From JAAFIW01 sp031414805 (GTDB taxonomy: Bacteria; Pseudomonadota; Gammaproteobacteria; Burkholderiales; Burkholderiaceae_C): a stretch of DNA of 64,000 bases. The notes under the pieces are model-generated. The model did not search any database and had not been told where the DNA came from. It was given only the letters and a program-made list of their open reading frames with translations. The translations under genes and the position numbers were made by a program. Positions 52,444 through 61,957 of the stretch are shown one piece after another (the first letter of the stretch is position 1; each line of letters opens with the position of its first letter). The stretch covers positions 1-64,000 of the forward strand of contig JANOQJ010000008.1 of the NCBI GenBank assembly GCA_031414805.1, written 5' to 3'.

Positions 52444-54570
52444 ATGAACCCAACGACCGCACAAACCAACCCGATAAATGCGTACACCGTGCCGTCGGTG
52501 TCCATCACCACAGCGCGCACAGGTGCATCCAGCAAGGCCAATGCATTGGGCATGCGCACCATGCAAGAGCGTGCTTACTCCAGGCGGGGCGAGCAGTACC
52601 TGCTGATCAAATCGCCACCCGCTTCGGGCAAGTCGCGGGCGCTGATGTTCATTGCCCTGGACAAGCTGCACCACCAGGGCTTGCAGCAAGCGCTGGTAGT
52701 GGTGCCCGAGCGCTCGATTGGCAGCAGCTTTGCCGACGAGCCCTTGAGCCAGCACGGTTTTTTTGCAGACTGGCAGGTGGCCCCGCAATGGAACCTGTGC
52801 AACGCACCGGGGGCGGACGATACGAAGGTGGCCAAGTCAAAAGTGAAGGCGGTGGGCGAGTTTTTGGCCAGCGCAGACCGGGTGCTGGTATGTACCCACG
52901 CCACCTTCAGGTTTGCGGTGGAAGAGCTGGGTATGGCAGCGTTTGACAACCGCCTGATCGCGATTGACGAGTTTCACCACGTATCGAGCAACCCGGGCAA
53001 TGTGCTGGGCGGCCAGTTGGGTGCATTGATCGCCAGAGACAAAACCCACATGGTGGCCATGACGGGCTCTTACTTTCGCGGTGACAGCGAAGCCGTGCTG
53101 GCCCCGGCGGACGAAGCCCGGTTTGAAACGATTACCTACACCTACTACGAGCAGTTAAACGGCTACCAGTGGCTCAAGGCGCTGGACATTGGCTACTACT
53201 TCTATCAAGGCCCGTATGTCGACGCTGTGGCCAAGGTGCTGGATCCGGCGCTGAAAACCATTGTTCACATACCGAACGTGAATGCCCGCGAAAGCCTGAA
53301 AGACAAGCAGCGCGAAGTGGACGAGATCATGAAAAGCCTGGGCGAGTGGAAGGGCGTTGACCCTGCAACGGGCTTTCACCTCGTGCTTTCAAAAGATGAA
53401 CGCATTCTGAAAATAGCTGATCTGGTGGACGACAGCGACCCGGCCCGGCGCACCCGCGTGCTGGGCGCCCTGAAAGACCCGGCGCAAAAGAACAACCGCG
53501 AGCATGTAGACGTGATCATTGCGCTGGGCATGGCCAAGGAAGGTTTTGACTGGATCTGGTGCGAACACGCGCTGACCATTGGCTACCGCAGCAGCCTGAC
53601 CGAGATCGTGCAGATCATTGGCCGTGCCACGCGTGATGCGGTGGGCAAAGAGCGGTCTCGGTTTACCAATCTGATTGCCGAGCCAGCGGCTGACCAATCG
53701 CTGGTGACCGAGGCGGTGAACGACATGCTCAAGGCCATTTCAGCCAGCCTGCTGATGGAGCAGGTGCTGAGCCCCCGCTACGAGTTCACGCCTAAAAACA
53801 CCGGGCCCAAGCCAGGGTTTGATTACGGCGAAGCCGGCTACCTGCAGGGTGGCCACAACCTGGGCGTGAACACCGACACCGGGCAGATTCACGTGGAAAT
53901 CAATGGGCTTAAAACACCACAAAGTCCGGAAGCCACGCGCATCTGCAAAGAAGACCTCAACGAAGTCGTGACCAGTTTCCTGCAAGATAAAACAGCGCTG
54001 GAGCGCGGCCTGTTTGACAAAGAAAACACGCTACCTCAAGAGCTGACGCAGTTACGCATGGGCAAGATCGTGCGTGAGCGCTACCCGGACATGAGCGAGA
54101 CCGACCAAGAGGCCATTCGGCAACATGCGATTGCCGCGATGAACATCACGCAGCAGGCCAAGCTGGCTCTGGCCCAGGCGGATGCGGCGGGTAGCGGCAC
54201 TGCCCAGGGCAGCACCGCCCTGATCGACGGGGTGCGCAAGTTCGTGAACGTGCGCGACCTGGACATTGATTTGATTGACAGCATCAACCCCTTCGAAGCG
54301 GCCTATTCGGTGCTGGCCAAAGCGATGGACGAAAAGTCGCTGCGTCAGGTGCAGGCCAGCATTGCGGCCAAGAAGGTGAGCATTCCCGAAGACGAGGCCC
54401 GTGAATTGTCAAAACGCGCATTGCAGTTCAAGAATGATCGTGGTCGCCTGCCAGACATCAACTCTGCCGATGCATATGAAAAGCTCTTGGCCGAGGGCGT
54501 AGCCGCTTTTGCACGTTTTCGTGCGCAAGCCAAAGCGGCCCAAGTGCAGGGGGAGTCCAGGAATGACTGA
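52444..54570 (+). CDS. SF2 DEAD/DEAH-like helicase of the defence island
   Basis: 708 residues. Motif I SPPASGKS at 57-64, motif II DEFH at 175-178, motif III-like MTGSYFRGD and motif VI QIIGRATRD at 390-398. The C-terminal 250 residues are helical and contain no nuclease motif I can see. It resembles the restriction translocase type. Its end overlaps the GIY-YIG gene start by 8 bases, so the two are coupled. Confidence 0.9.
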   Translation: MNPTTAQTNPINAYTVPSVSITTARTGASSKANALGMRTMQERAYSRRGEQYLLIKSPPASGKSRALMFIALDKLHHQGLQQALVVVPERSIGSSFADEPLSQHGFFADWQVAPQWNLCNAPGADDTKVAKSKVKAVGEFLASADRVLVCTHATFRFAVEELGMAAFDNRLIAIDEFHHVSSNPGNVLGGQLGALIARDKTHMVAMTGSYFRGDSEAVLAPADEARFETITYTYYEQLNGYQWLKALDIGYYFYQGPYVDAVAKVLDPALKTIVHIPNVNARESLKDKQREVDEIMKSLGEWKGVDPATGFHLVLSKDERILKIADLVDDSDPARRTRVLGALKDPAQKNNREHVDVIIALGMAKEGFDWIWCEHALTIGYRSSLTEIVQIIGRATRDAVGKERSRFTNLIAEPAADQSLVTEAVNDMLKAISASLLMEQVLSPRYEFTPKNTGPKPGFDYGEAGYLQGGHNLGVNTDTGQIHVEINGLKTPQSPEATRICKEDLNEVVTSFLQDKTALERGLFDKENTLPQELTQLRMGKIVRERYPDMSETDQEAIRQHAIAAMNITQQAKLALAQADAAGSGTAQGSTALIDGVRKFVNVRDLDIDLIDSINPFEAAYSVLAKAMDEKSLRQVQASIAAKKVSIPEDEARELSKRALQFKNDRGRLPDINSADAYEKLLAEGVAAFARFRAQAKAAQVQGESRND

Positions 54571-55786
54571 GATGGACGATGACGAGCTGCTGGACGCGCT
54601 AGGCGTTGATGTTGCGCCGATCAAAGCGTCCAGCCGAACCCCGCGCGAGGAACGCATCATTGCAGGATTTGAAGACATTTTGCGTTTCCATCAAACCCAT
54701 GACAGAGCACCACTACATGGCGAAGGGCGTGACATATTTGAACGCTTGTATGCCGTGCGATTGGATCAACTGCGCAAGCTACCGGAAGCCCAAGCCTTGC
54801 TGGCTGGACTGGATGGCCCCGGCTTGTTGTCTGGCGCTGCGATTCACGCCGATTCGAAGGACCTGGACGGAGAAGCCTTACTGGCTGAGCTTGGGATTGG
54901 CGTGGCGGTCGGCGACGAACCCCGTGACCAGAACGACATCACCGTGCTGCGCAATGTGCGTTCCACAGTTGAAAAGCGTGCCGCCGAGGACATCGCGGAT
55001 CGCACGCCCTGCACCCAGTTCGACGACTTCAAGCCGCTATTTGAAGAAGCTGCTGCGGGCCTGAAGTCTGGTTTGTGGATAACCAGTCTCTTTATTAAAA
55101 ACGCCAGCATCAGCTTGGGTGATTTTTTCATCATTGGTGGACAGATCGCGTACGTGGCCGAAATGAACGAGGGCACCAAAACGAAGGATGGGCGCGACAA
55201 CCCGCGGCTGAGGGTTATTTTTGACAACCGCACGGAGAGCAATCTGCTGCTGCGCTCACTTTCACGCTCCCTCTACCCAGACGGGAACACGGCTGTGGGC
55301 CGCCGCCTTGCTCCGAAAGACGATGGCCCGCTGTTTGGCGATGCGTCTGAGCCGGACGATATGGAGTCCGGAACCATCTATGTGCTGCGCAGCCTGTCCA
55401 GCCACCCGTTGGTCGCCCAGCACCGGGAATTGATCCACAAGATTGGCGTGACAAATCGCGCAGTGAAGACCCGCATTGCGGGTGCAAAAAAAAGCACCAC
55501 CTATCTTTTCGCTGATGTAGAGGTGGTGGCCGAATACACGCTGCACAACCTGAACCGCACGCACCTGGAGAAACTCTTTCACCGTCTGTTCGGTGCCGCG
55601 CAGTTGGACTTGACCATCGAAGATCGCTTCGGAAACCCGGTGAGGCCGAGGGAATGGTTTTTAGTGCCGCTGCATGTGATTGACGAAGCGGTTCAGCGCA
55701 TTCGGGATGGATCAATTACTGAAGTGGTCTATGAGCCGGCTACAGCTCGGTTGGTGGGCCAATCGAAAGTCGATCAGTCAATCTGA
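54563..55786 (+). CDS. GIY-YIG (T5orf172-type) nuclease of the defence island
   Basis: 407 residues from ATG 54563, preceded by GGGGGAG. The C-terminal nuclease has GTIYVLRS (270-277) in the GIY place, KIGVT (293-297) in the YIG place, Arg304, and Glu336 in THLEKLFHRLF. That fits T5orf172/MUG113-type GIY-YIG domains. The N-terminal 250 residues are of unknown fold. It probably supplies DNA cleavage to the methyltransferase-helicase system. Confidence 0.88.
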   Translation: MTEMDDDELLDALGVDVAPIKASSRTPREERIIAGFEDILRFHQTHDRAPLHGEGRDIFERLYAVRLDQLRKLPEAQALLAGLDGPGLLSGAAIHADSKDLDGEALLAELGIGVAVGDEPRDQNDITVLRNVRSTVEKRAAEDIADRTPCTQFDDFKPLFEEAAAGLKSGLWITSLFIKNASISLGDFFIIGGQIAYVAEMNEGTKTKDGRDNPRLRVIFDNRTESNLLLRSLSRSLYPDGNTAVGRRLAPKDDGPLFGDASEPDDMESGTIYVLRSLSSHPLVAQHRELIHKIGVTNRAVKTRIAGAKKSTTYLFADVEVVAEYTLHNLNRTHLEKLFHRLFGAAQLDLTIEDRFGNPVRPREWFLVPLHVIDEAVQRIRDGSITEVVYEPATARLVGQSKVDQSI

Positions 55787-55849
55787 CTTTGACGCGTCAC
55801 TTCCTGACAGCAGGTGCATCGCGTCTCCAAATTCCTTAGAAAGCGTTCG

Positions 55850-55865
55850 ATGACAACAGCGTCAT
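55850..55865. promoter_or_regulatory. CusR-like box upstream of the two-component locus
   Basis: ATGAC-AACAGC-GTCAT: inverted pentamers with a 6-base spacer, the arrangement of the E. coli CusR/PcoR copper box. It lies 68 bases before the GTG at 55934. The same pattern recurs at 58610-58625. Confidence 0.65.
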
Positions 55866-55933
55866 TTCACGTGGGTCTGCGCAAGGTGTAATTCGTGCCT
55901 TCAACCCGTTTGGGTTAAAAAAGAAAGCGTGCC

Positions 55934-56299
55934 GTGATTTTTTTCAAGCGATCCATCCTGATGTGGGTGCTGAGTGCCGCAGCCGCTAGCGCTGTACACG
56001 GCCAGAGTGCGCCACCCCCACGCGCAGCCACTTCACAACCCGTTGCGCACTCGACCCCATCCTTGACGCCGGCTGAACTGGCCAAAGTGAAAACGATTTT
56101 GGCCCCCTACAAACCCGCCAGGCTGACCACTGACGATGCCAAACTGATCAAGCGCACTTTGCGCGATGCGGGTATGCGCCGCAGCCATGCGCTTGACGCG
56201 GCGTTGATCGCAGCGGGCTTTAGCCCAGAAAAACTGGATCAACTGGATCCACCGCCACCACGCCCGTCCGGCGAACGTTCCCCACCGTTACCCAGGTAG
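55934..56299 (+). CDS. Small periplasmic protein upstream of the two-component genes
   Basis: 121 residues, GTG start. Signal peptide FFKRSILMWVLSAAAASAVHG. The mature part has a helical middle (LTPAELAKVKTILAPYKPARL, DAKLIKRTLRDAGMRRSHAL) and a Pro-rich tail. Not recognised. It is 5 bases before the response-regulator gene and behind a CusR-like box, so it may be a periplasmic metal- or stress-related partner. Confidence 0.7.
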   Translation: MIFFKRSILMWVLSAAAASAVHGQSAPPPRAATSQPVAHSTPSLTPAELAKVKTILAPYKPARLTTDDAKLIKRTLRDAGMRRSHALDAALIAAGFSPEKLDQLDPPPPRPSGERSPPLPR

Positions 56300-56304
56300 T
56301 TCAC

Positions 56305-57015
56305 ATGCGGATTTTGCTGGTTGAAGACGAACAAAAAATTGCTGACTTCGTTTGCGCAGGCCTCACTGCACGGGGGCTGCAAGTTCAGCACTGCGACAAC
56401 GGCAACACAGGCTTTGAGCAAGCTTGTACCGGGACGTATGACGTGGTCATATTGGACTTGATGCTGCCTGGCCGAGATGGGTTGTCGGTACTCAAAGGTT
56501 TGCGCGCGGCGGGTGTGCCGACGCCAGTGATCTTGCTGACGGCGCGCAATGAGCTGGGGGATCGCGTGGAGGGCCTGAACCTGGGCGCAGATGACTACCT
56601 GGCCAAACCTTTTTTTGTGGAAGAGTTGGTGGCCCGCATTCAAGCGCTGGTGCGTCGTCTGGCAGGTGACCGCCAGAACACTTTGCATGTGGGGCAGCTG
56701 AAGCTGGACCGGATCAGCCGCCAAGCCAGTTGTAGCGGCCAGTCGATTGAGCTGACCAGCCGTGAGTTCAACCTGTTGGAATACCTGATGCGCTCGGCAG
56801 GGCAGGTCTTTACACGCAGCCAGATTCTGGAACATGTGTGGGGCTATGACTTTGATCCCAGCACCAACGTGGTGGATGTGTGCGTCAAGCGCATACGCGC
56901 AAAAATCATGACACTGCATGCATCTGGCGATGTCGCGGCCAGTATTGAGTCGGTGCGGGGGACGGGCTACCGGTTTCGTGCTGCCAACGCGACGGGCAAC
57001 TTGAGCGCGTCGTGA
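56305..57015 (+). CDS. OmpR-family response regulator (CusR-like)
   Basis: 236 residues. Receiver domain 1-115: MRILLVEDEQKIADFV, phosphoacceptor Asp in VVILDLMLPGRDG, and Lys in YLAKPF. The C-terminal winged helix has LTSREFNLLEYLMRSAGQVFTR and SVRGTGYRFR. It overlaps the histidine kinase start (GTGA). The nearby ATGAC-N6-GTCAT boxes suggest a copper/silver-type regulon. Confidence 0.95.
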   Translation: MRILLVEDEQKIADFVCAGLTARGLQVQHCDNGNTGFEQACTGTYDVVILDLMLPGRDGLSVLKGLRAAGVPTPVILLTARNELGDRVEGLNLGADDYLAKPFFVEELVARIQALVRRLAGDRQNTLHVGQLKLDRISRQASCSGQSIELTSREFNLLEYLMRSAGQVFTRSQILEHVWGYDFDPSTNVVDVCVKRIRAKIMTLHASGDVAASIESVRGTGYRFRAANATGNLSAS

Positions 57016-58514
57016 CTTTTTCGTTTCGAACCCGACTCTTTGTCATTGCCGGGCTGATCGTGGGCGCTGTGCTGGCGGCAGTCCTTGTGTTGGGCTGGAC
57101 ACGCGTAATGGCTTTCGAGATGGCGCGACTCGAAACCAGGCTGTGTATGGAAGCCAGGCGAGTCGCGACCCAGCGCTTTGGCAGCCAGGACATGACGCGG
57201 TTGCAAACGGATGTGATGCTCAAGCTGCATTTGAGCGAATCAGACCAGGTGATGCTGCGTTTTGAAGGCAGCATGGACGCAGTGGGTTTTCAGTCATCAA
57301 ACTGGCAGATGGGGCCCGCGTTCGACAGTGCCCCGTGGCAGCCGTCAAAAACCGACATGCGATCGGATGCGCTCCAAGAGCGCGCCGAGCCGAGGGACCG
57401 CCCACCCAAAAGGCACGATGACGCAGGACCACCGCGCGGCGAACCGCCCGCACACCGCGGACCCGTGCCGATGTCTGGCGGATGTGCGTTGGCATCCTTC
57501 ACTTCGCAAGATTCGCAAGCCAGGCAATGGCGCGCGGCCCGCTTCACCACCGAAGCCGGTAGTGGCGTTGTGGCGGGTGATCTTGGGGCAACCAAGGCCG
57601 AGGTCAAGGCGGCACTGAAGCAGGCTCTGAAGCTGGTCATACCCTTGGCTGTGGTGCTCACCGGGCTGGGTGCCTGGTTGCTTTCTGCGCTCACCATGCG
57701 CCCGGTAAATCGTCTGCGTGACGCGATGACAGACGTCAACCAGCGAGCCCTTGACAGGCGGTTGAGCAGCCAGGGCGAAGACCGCGAATTCAAGGTGCTG
57801 ATTGATGCGTACAACACCATGTTGGCGCGGCTGCAAGCCAGTTTTCAGCAGGCCTCGCGCTTCTCGGCGGATGCAGCGCACGAACTGAAAACACCGCTGA
57901 CCATTTTGCAGGGCCGTATTGAGCAGGCACTGACCCAGGCAGAGCAACCGGAAATTCAGGCAGAGCTGAGCGAGTTGCTTGACGAGGTGGGTCGTCTGTC
58001 CACTATCACGCGCAAACTGTTGTTGTTGTCGCAAGCCGATGCGGGCTGGCTCGCCTTACAGCGACAAACCATCGATATGAGCGCAATGCTGGATGAAATA
58101 GTGGGCGATGCACACATGCTGCTGACCCAACAGAGCCTGTCGAGCGAGATTGATCGGCAACTCACTCTGACAGGGGACAGTGTGCTGCTGCGTCAGCTGT
58201 TGAATAACCTGATCAGCAACGCGGTGCGCTACTGCCAACCGGGTGCTTGGATTGAGGTGACCGCCAATCAGCTACCGGGTCGTATTCAGGTGATCTTTTC
58301 AAATGCCACGCACCCCATTGCGCAGGAAGATCGGACCCGTTTTTTTGATCGTTTCTACCGTGTTGATGCTGCCCACAACCGGCGCATAGATGGCCATGGG
58401 TTGGGGCTGAGTCTGGCGCGAGAAATTGCCCGGGCGCATGGAGGCGATCTGTTGCTGCTGGAGACGACGCTTGAACGGGTCACGCTGCAGCTGACACTGC
58501 CGCTTGCGCAGTAG
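57012..58514 (+). CDS. Membrane sensor histidine kinase (CusS-like)
   Basis: 500 residues, GTG start overlapping the regulator stop. Two membrane segments (near 9-30 and 212-232) bracket a periplasmic sensor with a Pro/Arg/His-rich loop (PRDRPPKRHDDAGPPRGEPP). HAMP follows, then the H-box FSADAAHELKTPLTIL with the phosphorylated His, N-box LLNNLISNAVRYC and G-box GHGLGLSLAREIARAHGG. The stimulus is unproven; the architecture and target box fit heavy-metal sensing. Confidence 0.95.
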   Translation: MTFSFRTRLFVIAGLIVGAVLAAVLVLGWTRVMAFEMARLETRLCMEARRVATQRFGSQDMTRLQTDVMLKLHLSESDQVMLRFEGSMDAVGFQSSNWQMGPAFDSAPWQPSKTDMRSDALQERAEPRDRPPKRHDDAGPPRGEPPAHRGPVPMSGGCALASFTSQDSQARQWRAARFTTEAGSGVVAGDLGATKAEVKAALKQALKLVIPLAVVLTGLGAWLLSALTMRPVNRLRDAMTDVNQRALDRRLSSQGEDREFKVLIDAYNTMLARLQASFQQASRFSADAAHELKTPLTILQGRIEQALTQAEQPEIQAELSELLDEVGRLSTITRKLLLLSQADAGWLALQRQTIDMSAMLDEIVGDAHMLLTQQSLSSEIDRQLTLTGDSVLLRQLLNNLISNAVRYCQPGAWIEVTANQLPGRIQVIFSNATHPIAQEDRTRFFDRFYRVDAAHNRRIDGHGLGLSLAREIARAHGGDLLLLETTLERVTLQLTLPLAQ

Positions 58515-58609
58515 ACGGGTGGTGTCTTTGCAGACCCGTGGTTCGCGTCAGACGCCCGCTCCAAAGCAGGCTCCTGTGCAGCGGTTGCCGTCACGGTTGG
58601 AGCCATTGC

Positions 58610-58625
58610 ATGACGAAGATGTCAT
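58610..58625. promoter_or_regulatory. CusR-like box upstream of the PEBP-YHYH gene
   Basis: ATGAC-GAAGAT-GTCAT, the same inverted pentamers and spacer as at 55850-55865. It lies 81 bases before the ATG at 58707. Confidence 0.65.
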
Positions 58626-58706
58626 CTCGCTTCAGGTTTGAGTCGCTACATTTTTCTCATCAACCTGTCAGCATTTTTGTTGTCCTGATTCACCTGGAGT
58701 ATTCGC

Positions 58707-60344
58707 ATGAACATTGCCAACCCCTTGTCGCTGGCTTCACTGATCGCGTGCCTGGCCGCGTGCGGTGGCGGCAGCAGCGCCAGCTTATCCGCCGACATTC
58801 CCATCACGCCAACAACAACCACAACGATCTCGCCAGTTGCAACAGTCACACCGACCGCCTCTGCCACCACACTCACCCCAACACCTTCGGCAACCGCTGA
58901 TGTTTTTAAACTGACCAGTAGCGTGGGTGTCGAAGGGGGCATCCTGCCCACCGATTACACCTGTGACGGCACCGCCTCATCGCCCGCGCTGTCATGGGCG
59001 AATGCACCAATAGGCACCAAGGAGTTCGCCTTGCTGATGACCACTGTGCCAAGCCCAGGCACCATCAAATACAACTGGGTGTTGTCGGGCATACCGGCGA
59101 ACGTGACCAGCTTGAGCCGCAATACCAGTGGTGTGGGTACCGCAGGCGTGGGCAGTGACGGGCCAACGGCTAACTACCAGGCGCCTTGCTCACAAGGCCC
59201 TGGTGTCAAAACCTACACGTTCACAATTTACGCGCTGTCGGCGTCACCTGTACTGGGCGTCGCTGCGAATGCGGTCACCGGACAGTCCCTGTCCAGCGCC
59301 ATCGCGTCGACAACGATAGGCGCTGCTGTGTTGAATCTGGGTGCGGCCCGGCTCACCACCACACCCGTGGTCACCGCCACAACGGTGAGCGCAGCCTGCG
59401 GGTTCGTCACCAACTCCCTGAACGCTTCCACCACAGGCCTGGCTACGGCAACCTGCGATGGCACGTATGCCTACATTGCATCCAATGGCTTGCCCACCCA
59501 CGCCATGATGAACGGCATCATCGCCACCAACCTGCAGGTGCCGGTTGCACAAAACTTCTTCGGCGCCAACGCCTGGAAAATCCCGCTGGCCCCCGCCATC
59601 GCCGCTGCCACCACCACAGCGGTAGACGGGCCGATTGGCGTTGCCATCAACGGTGTGCCGATCTTTAACCCCTGCAAACAGGGCGGCTGCCAGAACGGCG
59701 ACACCAAGGTGCTGGGCGAGTTGGACATCTGCAATGGCCATGCCGGTCGCGCTGACGATTACCACTACCACGCAGCGCCCACATGCCTCATGGCCGGCAA
59801 AGCCGCCAGCTACTGGAATACCAACCCTGTGGGCTGGGCGCTCGATGGGTTTGCGATTTTTGGCTACAACAATGCAGACGGAACCCCCGCCACCAGGGAC
59901 GGCGTGTGCGGTGGCAACACCAGCGCAGTGACGAACGGCCCGGCGGGTTACAGCTACCACGTGACTGATGCATCGCCATATGTGTTGTCCTGCTTTCGGG
60001 GCACGCCCAGCCCTGACCTGGCCGGGCAGGGTGCCAAGTTCTCGCCCATTCGCCAACCGCCTGTGACGCCGTTTCAGGTCAGCGGCATGACCCTGACGAC
60101 CGATGCTTCAGATGGCTACCAAGTGCTGCAATTCACCTCTGCACGCGCGTTTACAAGCACCGCGACCGGCTCCGACAACTATGCAAATGCGGCGGGCACC
60201 TACAACATTCGCTACAAGCCAGTCTCTGGCGCGGCATTGACCGCCTTGTTGACCGCCAACCCAGGCAAAACCACTTGCTGGAACTTCCAGTTCACAGCCA
60301 GCACGGGCAGCGCCAAACAGCCCAGCCTGTCTTACTGTCGATAG
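58707..60344 (+). CDS. Lipoprotein with fused PEBP and YHYH domains
   Basis: 545 residues. Lipobox LAAC in the signal sequence (residues 15-18), then a Thr/Pro-rich linker (30-62). The PEBP/YbhB-like domain (65-200) includes TDYTCDGTASSPALSWANAP and YNWVLSGIPANVT. The YHYH domain (about 230-520) includes DDYHYHAAPTC and WALDGFAIFGYN, with several conserved Cys and His. It is outer-membrane or periplasm anchored. YHYH proteins are of unclear function; the His/Cys content and upstream box suggest a metal role, which is inferred. Confidence 0.87.
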   Translation: MNIANPLSLASLIACLAACGGGSSASLSADIPITPTTTTTISPVATVTPTASATTLTPTPSATADVFKLTSSVGVEGGILPTDYTCDGTASSPALSWANAPIGTKEFALLMTTVPSPGTIKYNWVLSGIPANVTSLSRNTSGVGTAGVGSDGPTANYQAPCSQGPGVKTYTFTIYALSASPVLGVAANAVTGQSLSSAIASTTIGAAVLNLGAARLTTTPVVTATTVSAACGFVTNSLNASTTGLATATCDGTYAYIASNGLPTHAMMNGIIATNLQVPVAQNFFGANAWKIPLAPAIAAATTTAVDGPIGVAINGVPIFNPCKQGGCQNGDTKVLGELDICNGHAGRADDYHYHAAPTCLMAGKAASYWNTNPVGWALDGFAIFGYNNADGTPATRDGVCGGNTSAVTNGPAGYSYHVTDASPYVLSCFRGTPSPDLAGQGAKFSPIRQPPVTPFQVSGMTLTTDASDGYQVLQFTSARAFTSTATGSDNYANAAGTYNIRYKPVSGAALTALLTANPGKTTCWNFQFTASTGSAKQPSLSYCR

Positions 60345-60353
60345 GCGCGCGCC

Positions 60354-60914
60354 ATGAAATTTTTTGTAGCTGTTGCCTTGCTGATTTGTAACCTCAGCCA
60401 GACCATTGCCCACGAGTTGCCCGGCAACCGTGCCACCTTGGTGCTGCGAGAAGGGCATCTGTCACTCACCTTGTTGGTGGACTACACCCGCGTGCTGCAT
60501 CAGGTGCTGGCCCCCCAGCGGCCTTTTCAAGAGTTTGTGATGCTGTATGCCGCCATGTCGCCGGTGGCTTTTCAGAGCCAATTGGTGCAGGCACAACGCA
60601 ACTTGCAAACTGGCACACAGCTACGGCTCCAGGGCAAAAAATCCGCCTCGTTCACGCAGTGGACATGGCCCCCCACCGCGTCTGTTCAACATCAGTTTCA
60701 GCAACACACCATGCAAACCATGGTCGCTCCTGCAGACCATGGTCATGCAGCGCAATCAGAAATACGTGCCCAGGTCCAGACAAACAAGCCCGAAGCTTTC
60801 AACGCAGTCACGTTGCAATTGCCCCCTGAGTTCCAGCAGGTTTTGGTGGTGTCTTACCAACCCCGACAGACGTGGGTAAAACCAGGCACAGCTTCAACGA
60901 TGATTCGTTTTTGA
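60354..60914 (+). CDS. Secreted protein downstream of the PEBP-YHYH gene
   Basis: 186 residues with signal peptide KFFVAVALLICNLSQTIA. The mature part is beta-rich, with a His/Met/Gln stretch (HTMQTMVAPADHGHAAQ) that could bind metal. Not recognised. It starts 10 bases after the YHYH gene stop, so it is probably co-transcribed and under the same box. Confidence 0.75.
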   Translation: MKFFVAVALLICNLSQTIAHELPGNRATLVLREGHLSLTLLVDYTRVLHQVLAPQRPFQEFVMLYAAMSPVAFQSQLVQAQRNLQTGTQLRLQGKKSASFTQWTWPPTASVQHQFQQHTMQTMVAPADHGHAAQSEIRAQVQTNKPEAFNAVTLQLPPEFQQVLVVSYQPRQTWVKPGTASTMIRF

Positions 60915-61061
60915 GCCTTGCTGCGGCACATGGCGTGCAGGCTCTGAGCGGTGGATCGTGTGTCGGCGACATGTTTCGCAACACATTCAAGACAGTGACG
61001 CGTTTTTCCAGTGATGTAATTGCTTTTTCAGGTGATTTGCACCTTCGTTCGAAAGCCCACG

Positions 61062-61796
61062 ATGCAAACCACTGTCACTGTTTCCGTACTCGTCTTCCTT
61101 GCTTTTGTTGCGTTAGCCTTCTGGCTGGTCAGACAGCAAAAGAATCGCGGTGCAGTCAAAGACAAACCCAATTCAGACTTTCGTGAACGCCGCGCCAAAG
61201 CGCTCGGCTGGCAATATGACGGCAGCTATCACGGCGACATCCGTTACCGGTTTTTCGGCACCACCGATGACAACCACCAATGGGAACTGCGCTACGACTG
61301 CAGCGCCTCCAGCAGCGCCAGCGTGCCGATGGTTTACTGGGAAATGACGGGGCTCAAGGCGGGTCGCACCGAGTTTGAAATTTCCAACGGCAGAAGCTTT
61401 GGCGCCATGCAAAACCCGGCGGGCAAGGGGCTTGCGGCTGGTGTGGGCACCTTGGCCCGCCTGGCGGGTGCCAACGACGGCAGCTACCTGGACTTTGCCC
61501 GTGAGGCGACGGTGCAATCGGTGGGCTCCGGTCGGCTGAGCTTGCATCTGAAAGTGATTGCCCGATCAGCCGCCGACGTCTCGGCCTTGCTGGACGATGA
61601 AACCCAAAACCTCTTGCTGAACTGGCCGCGCGCCGCTGAAAGCATGTTTGATCCGTTTCGCGACGTCAAAATCACCCGCGATACCCAGAGCCTGCGCATC
61701 GAGTTCAAATACGACACCAGCGACATGCCGCTGTTTGAGCATGTGGTCAAGCTGGGGTGCACGCTGGCGCAGCGGATCAGCTCGCACCATATCTGA
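61062..61796 (+). CDS. Membrane-anchored protein, unknown
   Basis: 244 residues from ATG 61062; an earlier in-frame start at 61020 is less likely. One N-terminal membrane segment (VTVSVLVFLAFVALAFWLV) is followed by a soluble domain with SYHGDIRYRFFGTTDDNHQWEL and WPRAAESMFDPFRDVKIT. Not recognised. It stands apart, with a 147-base gap before it and an inverted pair of repeat copies behind it. Confidence 0.75.
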   Translation: MQTTVTVSVLVFLAFVALAFWLVRQQKNRGAVKDKPNSDFRERRAKALGWQYDGSYHGDIRYRFFGTTDDNHQWELRYDCSASSSASVPMVYWEMTGLKAGRTEFEISNGRSFGAMQNPAGKGLAAGVGTLARLAGANDGSYLDFAREATVQSVGSGRLSLHLKVIARSAADVSALLDDETQNLLLNWPRAAESMFDPFRDVKITRDTQSLRIEFKYDTSDMPLFEHVVKLGCTLAQRISSHHI

Positions 61797-61804
61797 ATAA
61801 AAAC

Positions 61805-61855
61805 GGCTCTGTAGCTTATGGATACTGCTCAAGCAGCTATCAAAAATGAAGCGAT
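61805..61855 (-). repeat. CTGCTTGAGCAG element, copy 13
   Basis: Inverted copy: reverse complement TGATAGCTGCTTGAGCAGTA then TCCATAAGC. Together with copy 14 it makes an inverted pair in the 61797-61971 gap. Confidence 0.82.
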
Positions 61856-61887
61856 TGGGCGTCTGTCCAGGCATCAATTCAACACAA

Positions 61888-61957
61888 ACGCTACGCTATG
61901 CTTGTAATAGCTGCTTGAGCAATATCTACAAGGGCTGGAAGCCGATTTGCCTTAAAA
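61888..61957 (+). repeat. CTGCTTGAGCAG element, copy 14
   Basis: Near full-length forward copy: TAATAGCTGCTTGAGCAATA, TCTACAAGGGCTGGAAGCC, GATTTGCCTTAAAA. It ends 14 bases before the deformylase ATG. Confidence 0.88.
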
